Source: Strix aluco
Taxonomy: Eukaryota; Chordata; Aves; Strigiformes; Strigidae
NCBI RefSeq assembly: GCF_031877795.1
Contig: NC_133931.1
Coordinates: 129,680,621-129,744,620 of the forward strand
Direction of reading: 5' to 3'
DNA length: 64,000 nt
Both the position numbers and the translations under genes were made by a program. Of this stretch, positions 44,616 through 59,273 are shown one piece after another. Numbering within the stretch: the first letter of the stretch is position 1; each line of letters starts with the position of its first letter. Below the pieces are notes generated by a model that worked only from the letters and a program-made list of their open reading frames with translations, was not told the origin of the DNA and ran no database searches.

Positions 44616-47600
44616 GTCAGATTAAGCTTGGTCAGCTAACACTGCTTCTGCGGGTCTTCTTACCCCTGCCTCAAGGTTCCCTTCTGGTTTTTTGTCATGG
44701 GTAGTGACAGTTTTTGGTTTCTATGGTTTATCAACGGTTTCCCTTACCAACAGATCTATTCCTCTGACTGAAAGTCTGGCACAGCTGGAAACTAAAAGGA
44801 AAACCACAAGTGAATGGCCTGGCACTCACTTACCACTCATCTCCAACCACAGACCGATACAGTTACTGGATTTGACTAACGGCTATCAATCAGGCCAACT
44901 GTAGACACTTAGAAAGATATCAGCTAGGAAAGGCTTGAGGGAAAATGTGAACTAAAAAACAAGGTATGGGGTGATGCTGTCTTAGAAACTCACATCTATT
45001 TTGTACTGAATAATTAGTGGTATTATTCTGTTTGCCCTTCTCTCCATTAATGTGCGTTTGTCCTCTGCCCAAAGCCAATGGGAGTTCTGCCTCAGAGGTC
45101 AGATTAAACAGAAAACAATCCTGCTTATTTGAAAACTGGAATAACATGAACAAGTGCAGTCTTTTGCCTTCCTTTGTTAGTTAAGTTTGAAGGAAAATGT
45201 CATTGTTGTTCGACCAGATCACTAAGGTCGCTAAGCTAAATTGTGGCTTGGGTCCATTCAACTTAAAAAATATCTTTGTAATAGGCTGGCCACTTATCTG
45301 GGATGGAAGAAAAAATCCTATTTTATTAGGTCTGGTTTGGAAAAACCATCAGCCTCCCACACACCCATATGCACACGAACGGCAGAAGAATAAAGGAGGA
45401 AAAGTGCAAAGCGCAGAATTTTGAACGCTGACAAGATCTTTCCAAGGAACGAACCTTCTCCCAGTACAGTTGGTCTGGACTGTGGTGAACTTTTACGGCA
45501 CTTGCAACTTAAATCATTCTTGTAACAAAACAAGATAATTTCCAAAAATGGCAAAAACAAACTCAGGCCAGAACTGTACAGCACCTTGGTTCAAAGGTTC
45601 AAATCAAGCTGTGTAGCTTTTACAGTTCTAAGCTGCAACATCCACCTTTGCTTGTTGAAACAAAGACAAAACAGAAAAGGGAAAAAAAAAAGTTGTTGTT
45701 TTAATTTTCCTGTTACCAAAAATCTAACTGCGAGCACAGACAAGTGAATGATTACACTTTCGAGCTCTTGGTCCACTAGATATGCTGGTTTAAGGTTCAC
45801 TGGAAAACACCAGATAATATGATTGCAAAGTCTGTGTTTAAAATTGCTGCATGATAAAGAGAACAGTTCTCTCTTAAACCACATTTAAGATGTTTGCCAG
45901 TTTATACGGAAAACGCAACTCATAAGCAGCATTTATGGCTGTATTTACTCAGTTGCTTTTCATCTAGATGTCTCTATTGTCTTGGTTTTATTATACCTTC
46001 CTTCCCAATATCTACTTATACATACAGATTTGTCTTCTGCTCCATTTCTCTCTTCTTTCCAACATAAGGAAGATTTGAAAATATACTACAGCTCTCTTAT
46101 CTCTCTGCTTTTGAAAGGCATTTCAGAAATGTGTTGAAAATAAGCGAACAGAGCACAAAAAGGGAAGGTTAGGCTAAGAGCTGAAAAAAAGGTAGAAACT
46201 TTACCATATAGAGAAATACTGGATCTAGCAGGCAAAGCAAAATATTCCTACTGACCAGATATGCTGAAGCACAGGAAAATAACTGACAAAGAATTAAACA
46301 TCTGAAATGAGACAAAGTTGTGTCAGAAGTATGCCTCACAGTCCTTTACATGGCAGTATTCATATTTTAGAGTCTATTATATTTAGAGTATTTTTTCAGA
46401 CTCTGTTCACGATACTATTCTTTTATGTGCAGAAAGGTAAAACAAAACTGAAGTCTTCACTACTATCAGTCAGAGTTGCCTTTCTTTCTCTGTACAGCGT
46501 GACCAGGATTTCATCTTCAATATCCATAGGCACAGTAAGAAGTTAAAAACCCAGTTTGATGACAACAGTGTGCAAAACAACTGTTAATGAAGATAATTTT
46601 AAAAAGACAAGAAATTGTCCTTCTCTACAGAAATCCTGGTGATTTTTTCCATGATTTCCTACCCTACATAAATCATGCTAAAATTATCCATTGATTTCAG
46701 TTTGAGACAGAGTTTCGTTTATGACGTAGTATAGGAATATGTGGTGTTTCTCTTTTGATCCTGTCCAAACCAAAGTATCTTCAGTCACATCTTTGCCTGC
46801 ACTGATGCACTTGGGTTACGGCAAGAATATGTACTGTACTTAGAAAAACAAGCTCCATGTTAAGTTGCATAGTATTTTGCTGCTAATGCTCCAGTATATG
46901 ATACTTTACTATACTGTTGATTACAGGCTTTAAACAAATGTTTCTGCTCCCCCAACGCTTTGGATAAATGAACAATATTAATGGAAAACATTTTTAAGTG
47001 ACAACATACCGTTATTTAATTTGAAGTGAAGGTCACTTAGTACATATAAATCCTCCTATCAGATATGCATTTGCAAAGTTACGGATTCATTGTCTGTTCC
47101 TCAAGACCATTCAACAGTGAAGCAACTCATCACAAGGAATGACTAACCCAGGATATGTCTGGAGGAGAGGACACAGTACTTCAAATCTCCAAGCAATTCT
47201 CTGCAATAGCAGAATTTCTGTGAATCACTTTCACCAAAGCCCACCTCTCTGCTTCATTCTGCAGATGAAGAACATGCTTAGGCAATTGAGAACCTGTGGT
47301 TCTGCTGTTGAACATACGTTGCCAGATGTATACCTAATTTTTTCAAAGTCCAACCTTAAAAGATCACATCTGTGAGCAATTAGCACATATAGGAACAGCT
47401 AATTCAGACCAAATGACTGCATGATGAAACTGATGCTAGTTAGAAGAGCAGACTCAAGGGTGAACTGGACTGCAGATCACTTCTGAGATAAAAGCTGCCT
47501 GTCCCATTCAAAGCACCAGAGAACCTGCAGGCTGTTATGAGTTATCACTTTGTTGCCTGCTGGTAACAAATGGGAGTGTGTGCCTCTTTCTCTGGATAAG

Positions 47601-50600
47601 GACATGCATACAGTAGCTCACATACTCATGGCCTGATTTCCTTTGCAGCTACCTTTTTGTGTGTGTGTGATATATTAGCAGACAGATAACAACAATCACA
47701 CTAGCAGAGTGGCTTAAATTCTTGCAAATTCAGCTTGAACACACGCTTTTGCTTGTGCTACACAGTCTCATGAAGACCAGAAGAGAGACACTGTGAATTC
47801 CAGCCTCAGCTCTTCAACTGACAGTTCTTCATTATCTCCCACATACATTGCAACCCTTATTTTGAATGAGAGTCTCACAGTCCTGGGGAGTTACCCGTTG
47901 AGGTTTATTTCACAGGTAAGACAACTGAAAGCTTGTACAGGATCACTGAAAGAAGGGCAAGGAATGGAAACTGGGACAATACCATCCAATATCCTCTCCG
48001 CCTTGCCAGTTTGCAACAACGTCTTTTACAGAGATCATTTCAACCTAGTGCTGTACCGTGCACATTAACAGAGATTAGCTCCGCCACTCTTTGTGCCACT
48101 CTGTTGCACTGAATTGTTTCTAGAGAGGCTACAATCCCCTTTGAAGTCAGGGTTAATTTCAGCAATGATTTCAGTGAAGCCAGGACACACGATCCAGCTA
48201 AAAAGAGTTCTTCTTTTCTCTCAGTGATAAAAGTTCAAACTTTCCTATCCAGCTTCAGGTTTTGAAGACAGCTTAAAAACAGGTGTTCCTGTTACACTTG
48301 GCTATTTTCTTCTGCAACCACTTGACCATATTTATCCCGCAAAGCATTAACTGAAACTTAAGCTGCAGAGCCAACTGCTCTTCCCTCACTCACAAGTAGA
48401 GGTGGAATCCAGGGGAAGGTGGGTGCCCCATCTCATTCCACAGACTTCCACCTGGTTCTGGAGTCGACATAGAAAAAGTACATGCAATGGATCTGACGGC
48501 TGCATTTTAAACTCTACTAATCTATGGCTTGTTTGGAAAGGGGAATAAAGATTTACTATATTTTAGTGTGAAAGATTCTTTACAATTACTCTGTGCTGTA
48601 AGACATTGTACCTAAGAATGAATATGTGTGTATTGCTAGCTTTTTTAAACCTGTTAAATGTTCTATGATTAAAGGCAGCCTGTAGGTCCTAAATGTAGTG
48701 CTCACATCACAGCCTAATCACCAGATGAGGCTCTCAGCTTTGATTTTATCACATTTATATACGTTACCTAGAGCAACAAAGTCCTCCATGACTTTTCTAC
48801 ACACAGAGATGTAACTCCTCTAATTCGACAAATTTATACCATTGAAATATGACTTATATGCCTATAGTTTGTTTCCCTATGTTCATTGTTTGTGCCCACA
48901 AGGGAACTTGTCCCACCATTTTAGTAGTCACATATCTCTCTTCTGCTGCTACAATTTTCAAGCATGGCTGGTTATGCAATAACTGTCTCACATATATTAA
49001 GAGCTGGCAGAATAAGCTGAAAAATGAGACAACCACTAAAAACATGATTTAATATTTAAAAATGAATAAATAATAACCTCATGCTATTTGTGCCAGTCTT
49101 GTGGCTTATGAAATTCTGGGACTGATGATCTTACCAACAGCAGGCTGATTAAAACACCATGGAGCTGGTGCATGAACAGTCTCAGTAAGAAGTGCATGTG
49201 CACGGAATTAATTTCCCTCTCAGCTGGATGAAGCTTGGACACTGAGATAATACTGTTTTACTTCTGGTTTGGGGAGGCGGAAAAGGTTTTTGGGAAAGGA
49301 CTGTCTTTCAAGTTTTGCGTTTGAATTAGTACCTGTAATGTTTGTGAAGATTGCACATGCAGTCACAACACCGGCTGCCCTAAAATGTATGACTTCTTCA
49401 GCTTGACTGGGCTGTAAATGTAACATAGGCTACAAAAATTGATGGTCTCTTCTGATGATTTTTAGCTCTGTATTTACTTCAAAGGAAGACAAACTCAGTT
49501 GCTTGTGCAATATTATAGTTAAACTTGCCTAACTGGAATTATTATATAGATATCTGACTCATTAGTCCCACATATACACCTACTAACACCCTACTCTGTG
49601 CAGGATTAAAATCATATAGGATTGTGGTTTTGAAGACTAAGCATGTACAGATGCACTAAGAACTAAGCATTGAAACATTTCAACACTTTTTCTCAAGACT
49701 GCCTACTCAAAAGAGAGCCTAAGACTCGTGATCCCTGCTTTCTTTTATAGATCATTTCACCCAGATTCAGAATCCAGTCTTCTCATTCACCTTATTACCT
49801 AATCCAAGCAAGAAGACCCTTCTCCCCTAAAACACTGTTCATGGTTTCCTGCTTTGGAGCTGCCTGCTGTCCTTGGGCCAGCTGGAAGAGTTACATGTAT
49901 CCAGACAGAAGTGGATGCTACTCCCATGTTTGCCTTTCTCTTTAATGAGTTGTTCACTGAGTAGGAGTTACAAGGCCCTTTCCAACTGGCCAGGAAAATG
50001 CTCAGCCTCGGAGTGAAACCTTTTTATAAGTAATCCTTACTTTTACCTAAACACACACACACAAAAAAAGCTCTCATCTTGCTGTGCCAAAGGATGCCCC
50101 CATGCCTTTGCCCCCCTGTCAGTCCTGCCAGCTGTACCTCTGAAGGATTCTGTGATATGGTAGGAAGCCATAGCATACCTTACAATTTTCCTTACTGGTT
50201 ATTATTATCAATGCACGATAGCTTTTAAATCACAACGAAAACAGTCACTGTGACAAATACATTTACATTTTTGTTAGACAAGGACAGTCCATCCAAATGT
50301 GTCTAGAAGTCACTGCAACCTACTTAATTAGACAGGAAATTTAAAACCTGAAACTACCATATAAGGAAATTTTCAAGTAATGCTTTATTTGGGGTGCTCT
50401 TATCAGCACTGCACATGGACAGAAAGAGATGCACAAAACAGAACAGTTTCTGCATACACTTGACTACTGAGCAATTTATTGCTGATCTGTAAGTAGAGTA
50501 GGATCCTTGGGAATCTGTGCGAGGGGTTTCAGGACACAGCCTTTGTGTGTTCACGTATGCAGAAGCCTACAAATCCGCACCATAACTAAAATGTGAGTGT

Positions 50601-53485
50601 TTTAAATATAGCTATGACTTTCTACAAACCTCAGATTGCAGGAAAAGTGCCTTCTCACCTGAGAAGTGCCATTTGTTTAGTTGAATTAGCCAAGATGAGA
50701 GAAATGTTCAAATTTATTCTAGGTGTATCTAGATAGAGATATATTTATTTTATTTATGAATTCCTTTATACACTTTTGTGTATTTTGGATCTATTTCTTA
50801 AACAAATACTTCATTTGTATTTGTCTTAAACTGTTTTGTACTAAGGGTGGTTTAAATTAAATGAGGTGCCTTCCACTTCGAGGTATAGCAATCTGTAACA
50901 CAGGGACCAGACCATTCATACAGAGCTCACCTCTCTCCTATACTTGTCCAAACCTGCAGCACCCTGCCTGTGTTTGTAACAGCCTACAAAACTACATTCT
51001 ACCAAACTCAAACTGTCTTCTTGGCATAAACAGGATTCTGATATGTTTTGTGATGCTGTATAGTGTTTTATTTAGAAACCCATTCCAGTGAAGTCTCCAT
51101 GATACTAAAAAGCTCAGAGGAGTCTCAGTACTTTTCTTAAAAATGACAGAGCTTTAAAATCTTTCAAAGATAAAGCAAAAAAGAGCAGGGAAAGAAGGCA
51201 CCAAGTACCCAGTAAGACAGTAAAAAGAAAAGGTTGTCTTAATGTCAAGCCAACATCTACTTCTAAGCGTTAGCTGCATTCTCATACTCCTATCCTATCA
51301 ACACCAGTGGAAGTGCAGATCGGTGATTACCCAAGGGCACTACCATTTTCCAGCAGAAATAACTGTTGCATTTATTCAATCTTTTGGAAATAATCCATGG
51401 AGTTTGCAAAATTTTACAGTTTATTGCTACCAAGGTCACAGTAACATGGGTTTTCTTTTGCAATCCATCAGGAGAATCAGAAAGACAACATATACAGAGA
51501 ATATTGCAACATTAACCCAATATAACAGTCCATGGAGATAGCATTCAGTGCTGTTCATTGTAGCTTTATGGCAATGAGCCTTGAGATTAGTCTTCCAAAT
51601 CATGCTTGTATACTGAAGTATGTGAAAGTCATATTGTTTCCAATGAAACAACACAGTACATACAGACTTGGCACATTCCTGACCTCTACAGTTTTTGACA
51701 TTCTCCCAAATTTAGGACTAAGAATGTCAGACTGACCCTGCATTTGGCAAGAATAATAGAAGTCCTGGTTTTATCAAACTCTGCTTCAAGTCAGATCTCA
51801 TTTCCATTAAAAAAACCCCCTCTGCTTTCGTAATATTAATGTAATATTTGCATTTGTAAACAAGTAGAAAATTTAACTGTCCCTAATTTAATTTCCTGTG
51901 TTGCATTTGGAGAGTTAGTGAGGCTCATACATCATAAAAGGAAAAATAAAAGTAAACTGGTGGTGCTTGTGTATGGCAATATTGCTTATCTGTCAGAATA
52001 CTGCAAATTAAATGAGAAAAAAATGAGGGTTTTGAGCATGTAATAAAGTTCTGTGCTTGGTTGTTTGTCCTGTATCACTCTTATTGCAAATGCTAAAATG
52101 AAGTTGTTGACTCTGCTATTTAAATCAGAAAATATATCAATGGCTTAATGCTATTGTGAACCTGGCAGTATATGGGATAAGACTAAATCTTTAAAAGTTT
52201 GCAATGAAGGGTTTAATTGATACTCCTAAAACCTACATTCTTTTTTTCTCTCATTTTCTGATCTCATTTCTGAGTCAGACACAGAGAGGGTGGAGTATAA
52301 TAATTCTACCCAGGCCATTTGACCAGGCAAGAAGCCCAAGAAAAATGATTTTTCCATATACTAACATTAATAAGTAGTAGAATCCCAAAGTTATTTTGCA
52401 AGACTTCAATTAGTATTTTGCACCTCATGTTGTATAAATTAAACAGTTGTTTCTCAAGGCCCCTGCAGTATGGCTTCTCCTTGTAAATTATACTGATTTT
52501 GGTTTTTAGGCCACACAGTGTATAATTTTCTTTCACATTTTCTTTATGTACGTTCTTTGATTTCACAGTGGGGGGTGTTATAAAATGCTATACAGTTTCT
52601 ACATGGAGATCACCTAGGTGATGACAACATGCACTTTTTGCAGTAAGCTCAACCAAAATGCATGTGATGATTGGGTTAATATTGAGTCAGATTTACCTTG
52701 TTAAGGTTCTTGGTGGTTTGTTCTTCTCCACACCCTACATGGTACAACCTCTGTATTAGTGTCCTTCCATGGGGAAAGACCAGTACACAAGTGTTCCTCT
52801 CACATTCACAACTCAGCGGCATCCAGCTGTAATAATTGTAGCAAGATTGTTCTAATAGCCAATTTAATTGAATCAGCCAAAAAAAGAAGTCTTTTATCTG
52901 TTTGTTGGTTTTCTGGTTTTTGTTTTGGGTTTTTTTGACTACATTTAACATCTCTGTTAGCTTACACTCAGGCTAAATAGTTTATTCTTAAAAAAATTCC
53001 ACCTCTGTTTTCCACCTCTAGAAATCAACTTTACAATGACTTCTGAGATCTCAAATATGCCAAGTGGGGACTATGAGCAAACACCTGATGCTCCAATAAA
53101 CAAACTTCAGAGCAAGAAGACTCTGCTGACCACGATGCTCTGCCTTCCTCAGGGTAAATCCTTTCCAGAATCCACCTTTACTCAAATTGATCAACAGCCT
53201 CTCTAGCCCACTTTTATCTGCATTTGGATTCAGGTGTAACAGGAATACAGCAATGCTCATACAGGATTTACCAAGAGCTGAGGCAGACTCCCATCAAAAA
53301 AGAAAGACTCCAAGATAGCAACAAGTGTGAATTTGCAATGGGTGTTTACATTTTGGGCTGCAAATAAAACATCTTATCAGGCTTTTCCAATATCAGTGTG
53401 ATCCAGTGTATTGTACCAGACTTTACTGCACATTTTTTTCAAATTTCAAATGAAAAACATGAAGAAAATAAAACTGTATTTCTTA

Positions 53486-53635
<150 letters not shown>

Positions 53636-54227
53636 CTACAGAATTACCACTTCATAAGCGTTGTGTATACAGTTCCCATTTAGTTTAAGCCAAATTGTAA
53701 AACTTCACAGGGCAAACTGGTTTGGTCAGTACACAGAAAGGGTCCTGTATGGAAAATCTCAGTATGGATAGCTGCAGTGATGATGAGTTGGGAAGTGAGA
53801 CCACTTCTTGTCAAGAACAGTGCAGTTCAGGGTACATCAAAATACAATATCAGAGTACAGTGTTGGTGTGATATCACAGTATCACAGCACACTACCAGAA
53901 CAACTATTTGAAGATTTTGCAACTTACAGACCCAAACACTTTTCAGTGGAGATTTGGACTCTCCAAATGTAGTCACCAGAGATAAACTGAAAACAAATAA
54001 GCTAGGGAATACTGTGGGTTTACCCATAGGACAAACCAGAACCTGTAGCCCATGTCTGTCCTAAGCCCTTCATAGTTTATGTATTATCTTTTGTGAAAGA
54101 AATAGGGCTAGCCAACCTGGCTAAACATGTCTGACCTGTCTCAAAAGTCCTCTCTGAAGAAACTGAAGAAAAGATAGCTTTTTTTTAAAAATCAGTTAGA
54201 TACAGATTAAGTCAACCCCGCCCACCT

Positions 54228-54241
54228 CCCCCCCCCCCCCC
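54228..54241. repeat. 14-base C homopolymer
   Basis: A run of 14 C preceded by a C-rich stretch (CCCCGCCCACCT), in the CDK6 intron about 630 bases upstream of the residue-180 exon in transcript sense. G-rich in the transcript. Confidence 0.95.
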
Positions 54242-56040
54242 GAAGCTGCCCCTTACTAAAGGTATTCAGTGCTGTCCATCCACTATGATTTCCTTGCACA
54301 CAGAGGTTCCTTAAACTGTCAGTTTTCAACTAAGCAACACAGCTGAGGGATCCTTAGCAGATTTCTGCCCTTTATAGTTGTGTGACTGTCTCTGTCCACG
54401 TGCTGCTGGTTAGACCAGGACTAACTTCTTTCACAATTTATTTCCAAATGATACACTCTTTCCCAGGGACATATGCCACGTAAAGTGTCTGCTTTTAGGC
54501 TGTTATTGTCCTGGTGGTCATGTTGCAACATGCTGTAGAGACCCAGTGGGAATTTTACTGGCACTGCTCCATCGATGTACTTTGATGAGTCCTGCACACT
54601 GGACCCACAACAGAGATGGGACAGTTTATATTTATCCTTTTGTTTCCCACAAGTAGACAAAATACAGATGAAGTTGGCTGTATCTTCAGTATATTTACAG
54701 AAGAACACAACAAGCTTCTTCAGAGTCCTGTGAGAGCTAGAATATAATCTCAGAGTCACATGAGTATCCTGCTCCTGATACCATTATAATCCAGCCATAA
54801 CAATATATGATCATCAGCTAAATACCAATATTTTCTTAGTGTGTGCTATAATTTAAACTTCTGACTATTAATCTGGGGGCGGGTAGGGTCTCAACAATTA
54901 CTTGTTTGTTCCTCCAATGAATACAAAGGTGGGAGATGCAGCATTCAGGAGGAGCATGAAACAAAGTAAAAACACTGAAAAGAAGCAAGTGCAAAGATAA
55001 GAATAAAAATAACTTTTAAAATTATGTTAACTAGGGTAGTGAGTTCTGAATTTCAAGACCAGTATGAAGAAATGTGTAAGAAGAGTGGGTTTTTTTAATG
55101 ATAACAATATAATTGTCTTCTAAGCAAAAATAACAATGGAAGTAATCAGCCGAATTTGCTGGTCAAAGCCAGCTGAAACAAAAGCAAATACAACATTTAT
55201 TACAATCATTACATGCCCTGACAGCCTTTGGAACTACTGAATGGCTATTGAAGGGAGGAGGTTCATGGATATTTGCACAAGTGGTCATATTTGCTAACAG
55301 TCCTCTTAAACACTTTGATCTCTATTCATAAAATTTGTCTGCGAAACAGCTCAATAACACAGTGCAAAGTACTGCACTGGCAAGCTAGGCTTCCAGCTAC
55401 CTGTCCACAGAAACAGACTCCTGTGTGGAAGCTGGGCATTATTTAACTCCATTTGTCTTGTTCCTGATTTGGTACCATATTTCTCTCTATAAAAACCTGA
55501 AAAGTTTCTTCAGAGATTCACTCCAGGGAAAGAAGACAAATGTAACTGGAGGTCACGGATTTTTACTGGGTCTGCCCTATCTTGAGTCAGATAGAACTCC
55601 TCCTAAAACACATACATATTTTTCCCGATGCAAATATACCTCTCAAACTGAATCACACTTTTATTCTCTCAGTACGTTTGTGGAAAAGCTTATTGAAGAA
55701 ATTTTGCTTTGAGAAATTAGATATAACAATTTCATACCATTATTGTTTGTCAATGGCCAGGTGCAGTGTCGGCAGCGAGAGCTGTGTGGTGTCTGATCAG
55801 TGGGAATACCACCAAACCTGACAATTCCTGGTTTGAGATCCACACAGCTCTTCTCACACAGAGTGAAAGGGTGCTTTATTTTCCCCAATCCCACCAGCCC
55901 TGCCACATTAAGGCTCTGCACTCTCAGGAGTGGGGGACACATGGTTGTGAGACTGTTTGAATACTTCTGACAATGTATTCCCCAAGCAGAAGTCCCTTTT
56001 CCAGGAAAATGCAGCACAGGACAGCTGCTCCTTTCCTGAG

Positions 56041-56150
56041 AGAAGCGTCACAGCTTGTGGCCGGTGGCCGGGTGCTCGCTCAGGTGGAACAGTGCTTGTT
56101 TCAGAAGGCCGCGGAAGCGTGCAGCATGTTAGCTGCTTCTCCCACGTGAC
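56041..56150. promoter_or_regulatory. Small CpG cluster with a CACGTG E-box in the CDK6 intron
   Basis: Eight CpG dinucleotides fall within about 105 bases in an otherwise CpG-depleted intron. The right end has a perfect E-box, CACGTG at 56143-56148, which on the minus strand reads GTCACGTGGG. That fits USF/MYC/TFE-type bHLH-ZIP sites. An intronic enhancer is one possibility; a GC-rich repeat relic is another. Confidence 0.3.
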
Positions 56151-57114
56151 CACTTACTGGCACAGTTCCCCAAGCATTTGCACCCTGCTACGCTCCATGC
56201 ATGCATACTCAGGGGACTGGGAGATTTTACTTCTGAGTAATTTTGAAACTTAAAACCTTTAAAAAAAAATTATTTCCAAAGTCTTACAGTTAAATTCCAG
56301 CAAATGCCTGATTGCTTTATAGAGAGAGAGGAAGTAATCTGTGTTGAGCTGTTTTGATATGCTCTGTCATTACTGAGTAATTATAAAAGTGACAAAGTAA
56401 CTTTTATCAATTGCAATTGTAAAATCCCAACATAAAACACAGCACCATGAGGGCTGCTACAGGGGAAAATCAATTCCGGCTCAGCCAGACCCAGTACAGT
56501 AATACGCAAGTCTGTTTCAAAATGTGAACCTGAAAGGGATCAAAATGTACTAAATGTCAGTTTGCACAGAAGTAATGCCACAGATGACTCCTCTAGTGGT
56601 CAGGGTCTTCTCCTGAAAAGAATAGGATGATGCAGATGATGCAGTGGTTTTGACACAGAGTTTCACACTCTCTTTCTCTTACCATAGAAACCAAGAAAAT
56701 ATTTGTGGACATTCCATTAACATTTGCAGATAAGTAGAAATGAAAATTATTCTGAACACAGGATATGGTGAGGTTGAACAACTAGATCATCACTTCCTCT
56801 TTAGCACGGTTTTGACTTAGAATGAAAAAATGCTTTGCTTAGGTAAGCCACACCACCAGTGAGACAGGCTCTCCCTGAGAGATAGAGCACTTGATAAAGT
56901 CCCATTTTTAGGACAAAAAATGCAAGCACCTGCATCTGTACATTTCACTTAAATTCTGTCTCTCCTGAAAATCTGACACACACGTAATGTGGCACATGGT
57001 GACTGCTCTGCAGGAAAAGGGGTTTGTGCTCACAGGCAGATGGAGATCCTAAATTCAGCGCAAGACTTCTAAACACTTTGAAGGTTGTAGGCTTTAGTGA
57101 CCATGTCGCATTTT

Positions 57115-57545
57115 AGTCCTCTCATCTAATAAACTTCTTTCCTTTGTCTCCTCCTTGTTTCTCCTCATCCTGCCTGGTCTCTTTAGCTCCTCTCTTACAC
57201 CAGCCAGGTTCCCCTCAGCTGTCCCCCGACTTCCTGGCTCCTCTCTCCCGCCTCTGCCTTTCTGCCACATGCCAGTGGCCCCCCTGACAGAGTCACCAAA
57301 CATGCCTAACCCCCTGCTGCTCTTGTGCAAATGCCCAGGTGGACACAGCCTGCTGCCCTGCTGTGTCCCATGTGCTCTGCCTTCCCTCACGTTCCCCGTC
57401 TGCTCCCTTGCACCTTCAAATTCCCATGAATTTCACACCCTGTCCCCTCTTCTTCCAACCACCTCCAAATGCTCCTGGGCCAAATTAGCTCCTTTTCCCG
57501 CTTTAGCTCCTCAGCCCACTCTGCCTGTCCCGAGAATACCCTATG
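57115..57545. other. C/T-rich block in the CDK6 intron
   Basis: About 430 bases strongly biased to C and T on the plus strand, with words such as CTCCTCTC and CCTCTTCTTCC. A 143-codon frame crosses it, but its Pro/Leu/Ser-dominated composition simply reflects the base bias. It resembles the block at 24355-24770 in composition; whether the two are homologous cannot be judged by eye. Confidence 0.5.
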
Positions 57546-59254
57546 ACATTTGTATTTCACAGATTAAGCTATACACAAAAGACTGAGAATAATCCACACA
57601 CTGGAAGGAGTATGTACCTGAAGGAGTAACTATGCTCCTTTTCCAGTGCACATTTTATGTTCCCACTACCCAGATAAGATGGGATATCAGATAAGAACGA
57701 TATCCGTACCTGCAGATCACTGCTTCTAACAATTCAGATGTCAACAGATTTAGACAGTACTTCAGGATGAAAAGAAATGAAATGTGTATCTGAAAGGCAT
57801 TAAAAAGGAAAAGAACATCTGCAAAGTCTACCAAAGCTGTGTCTGACCCCCTAAAGGAGGAAATGTGCTCAGTGAGAAGCAAGGGGAGAGCTGCATTTAG
57901 AGTCAGAAGAAGAAAGCAAACTTTACTTTGAAATAAAGCTTTCTGCCTTATTATACCTGACAGATGTTGCTATCTGGGACCATCTAGCCCTGGGAGTTTC
58001 AATCCTGCACTGCATGGTACCTGTTTCTGATGAAAAATCAAAATAGCGGTAACTATCTGTTCACTAGCAATGCCAACACAAGACCTAGGCATTGTGTCAG
58101 TCTCATTTAATTCCCATTTACTTTACAGAACAGATTTTCACTTTTGGATAACTGCTTAATTTAAATGGATCTGCACAATACACAGTCCTTTCCAAATATA
58201 GTTGCTGTCTGAATAGCATACAGTTCAAAAAAGACAAAGACAAACAGAGGTTTAGGGATGGGGTTGAGTAACATAGACACAAAAGACTACATTTCGGTTT
58301 GCCACAGACTTTAAGTACAGACCAATGCCCAGTTGCACAGCTACAGGAACAAAGCAGGGATCAGACTGTAACACAGCGGCTATGTCTGTGCTAGGAAATT
58401 AAATGGGACAGGAAATGTTCCTTTGGCACCGAGACCAACAGGCACAGAGTGGCCTATGTCCATATTATTAAATTCTCAGCCTCCCAAAAAAGGTGACCGC
58501 ATGCAAACTGCTTACTGAGAATGGTCTTTGGTCCATGCTTAACTGTGCCTAGGAACCGTCTGGGGAAAGGCTGGTTGGCATAACTCAAAACCATGCCAGG
58601 AACTATTCTAATAATTTAACAGTATAGACAATTGAGCTCCAGTACCCACGAATGTTTCCTGGCACTCTTTAATCTACTAGCCAGTGAGTCACGCTGTGGC
58701 CCCGGGTCTTCCTTTCACTCCAGAGAGAAGGCGTTTTGCTATGCTTCCCTCATCTCCGCTGATTCAGACGGGGCTCCAGGAGGGTGATGGGATGGGGGAG
58801 GCATGGCCCACTCCTCATTTCACCCAGCAACTGACCTTATTATATTGTGTGTTGTACAGGTCAGATGATGAATGCATGCTGCAACTGCTTCCTATCTGTA
58901 AGAAGAATCTGACTGGCCTACATGTAGACATCTTCCTTTTAGAAATCTAAAGCTGGGTGAGATTAATTCCACTCTAATTAGTTCTGAGGGGACTTTGAAG
59001 AGGCCTGTAAAACCTTTTAAAATATTACCTTTCATAGAAATCATGACACAAAAGCAATTAGCAGGATGCTTAAATTCATACAAAGTATCCTTGAATCCAA
59101 ATAAAATTCTTCTCCAAATCTTTTGCTTTCGTGATTGTTGTTTCTGCTGTACTATTTTTGGTGCTGATTTTCTTAATTATATTTGCCATTAGATACTGGC
59201 TCATTTAATTGCTTAAAAAGTTTCAACCTCATGAAAGATTATTTACAAATTAAC

Positions 59255-59273
59255 TTTTTTTTTTTTTTTTTTT
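59255..59273. repeat. 19-base T homopolymer
   Basis: An uninterrupted T-run on the plus strand in the CDK6 intron, with no recognisable retroelement attached. Confidence 0.96.

Noticed and set aside
57155..57586. 143-codon plus-strand frame in the CDK6 intron
   Set aside because: Pro/Leu/Ser/Cys composition follows the C/T bias of the DNA; no domain or homologue is recognised.
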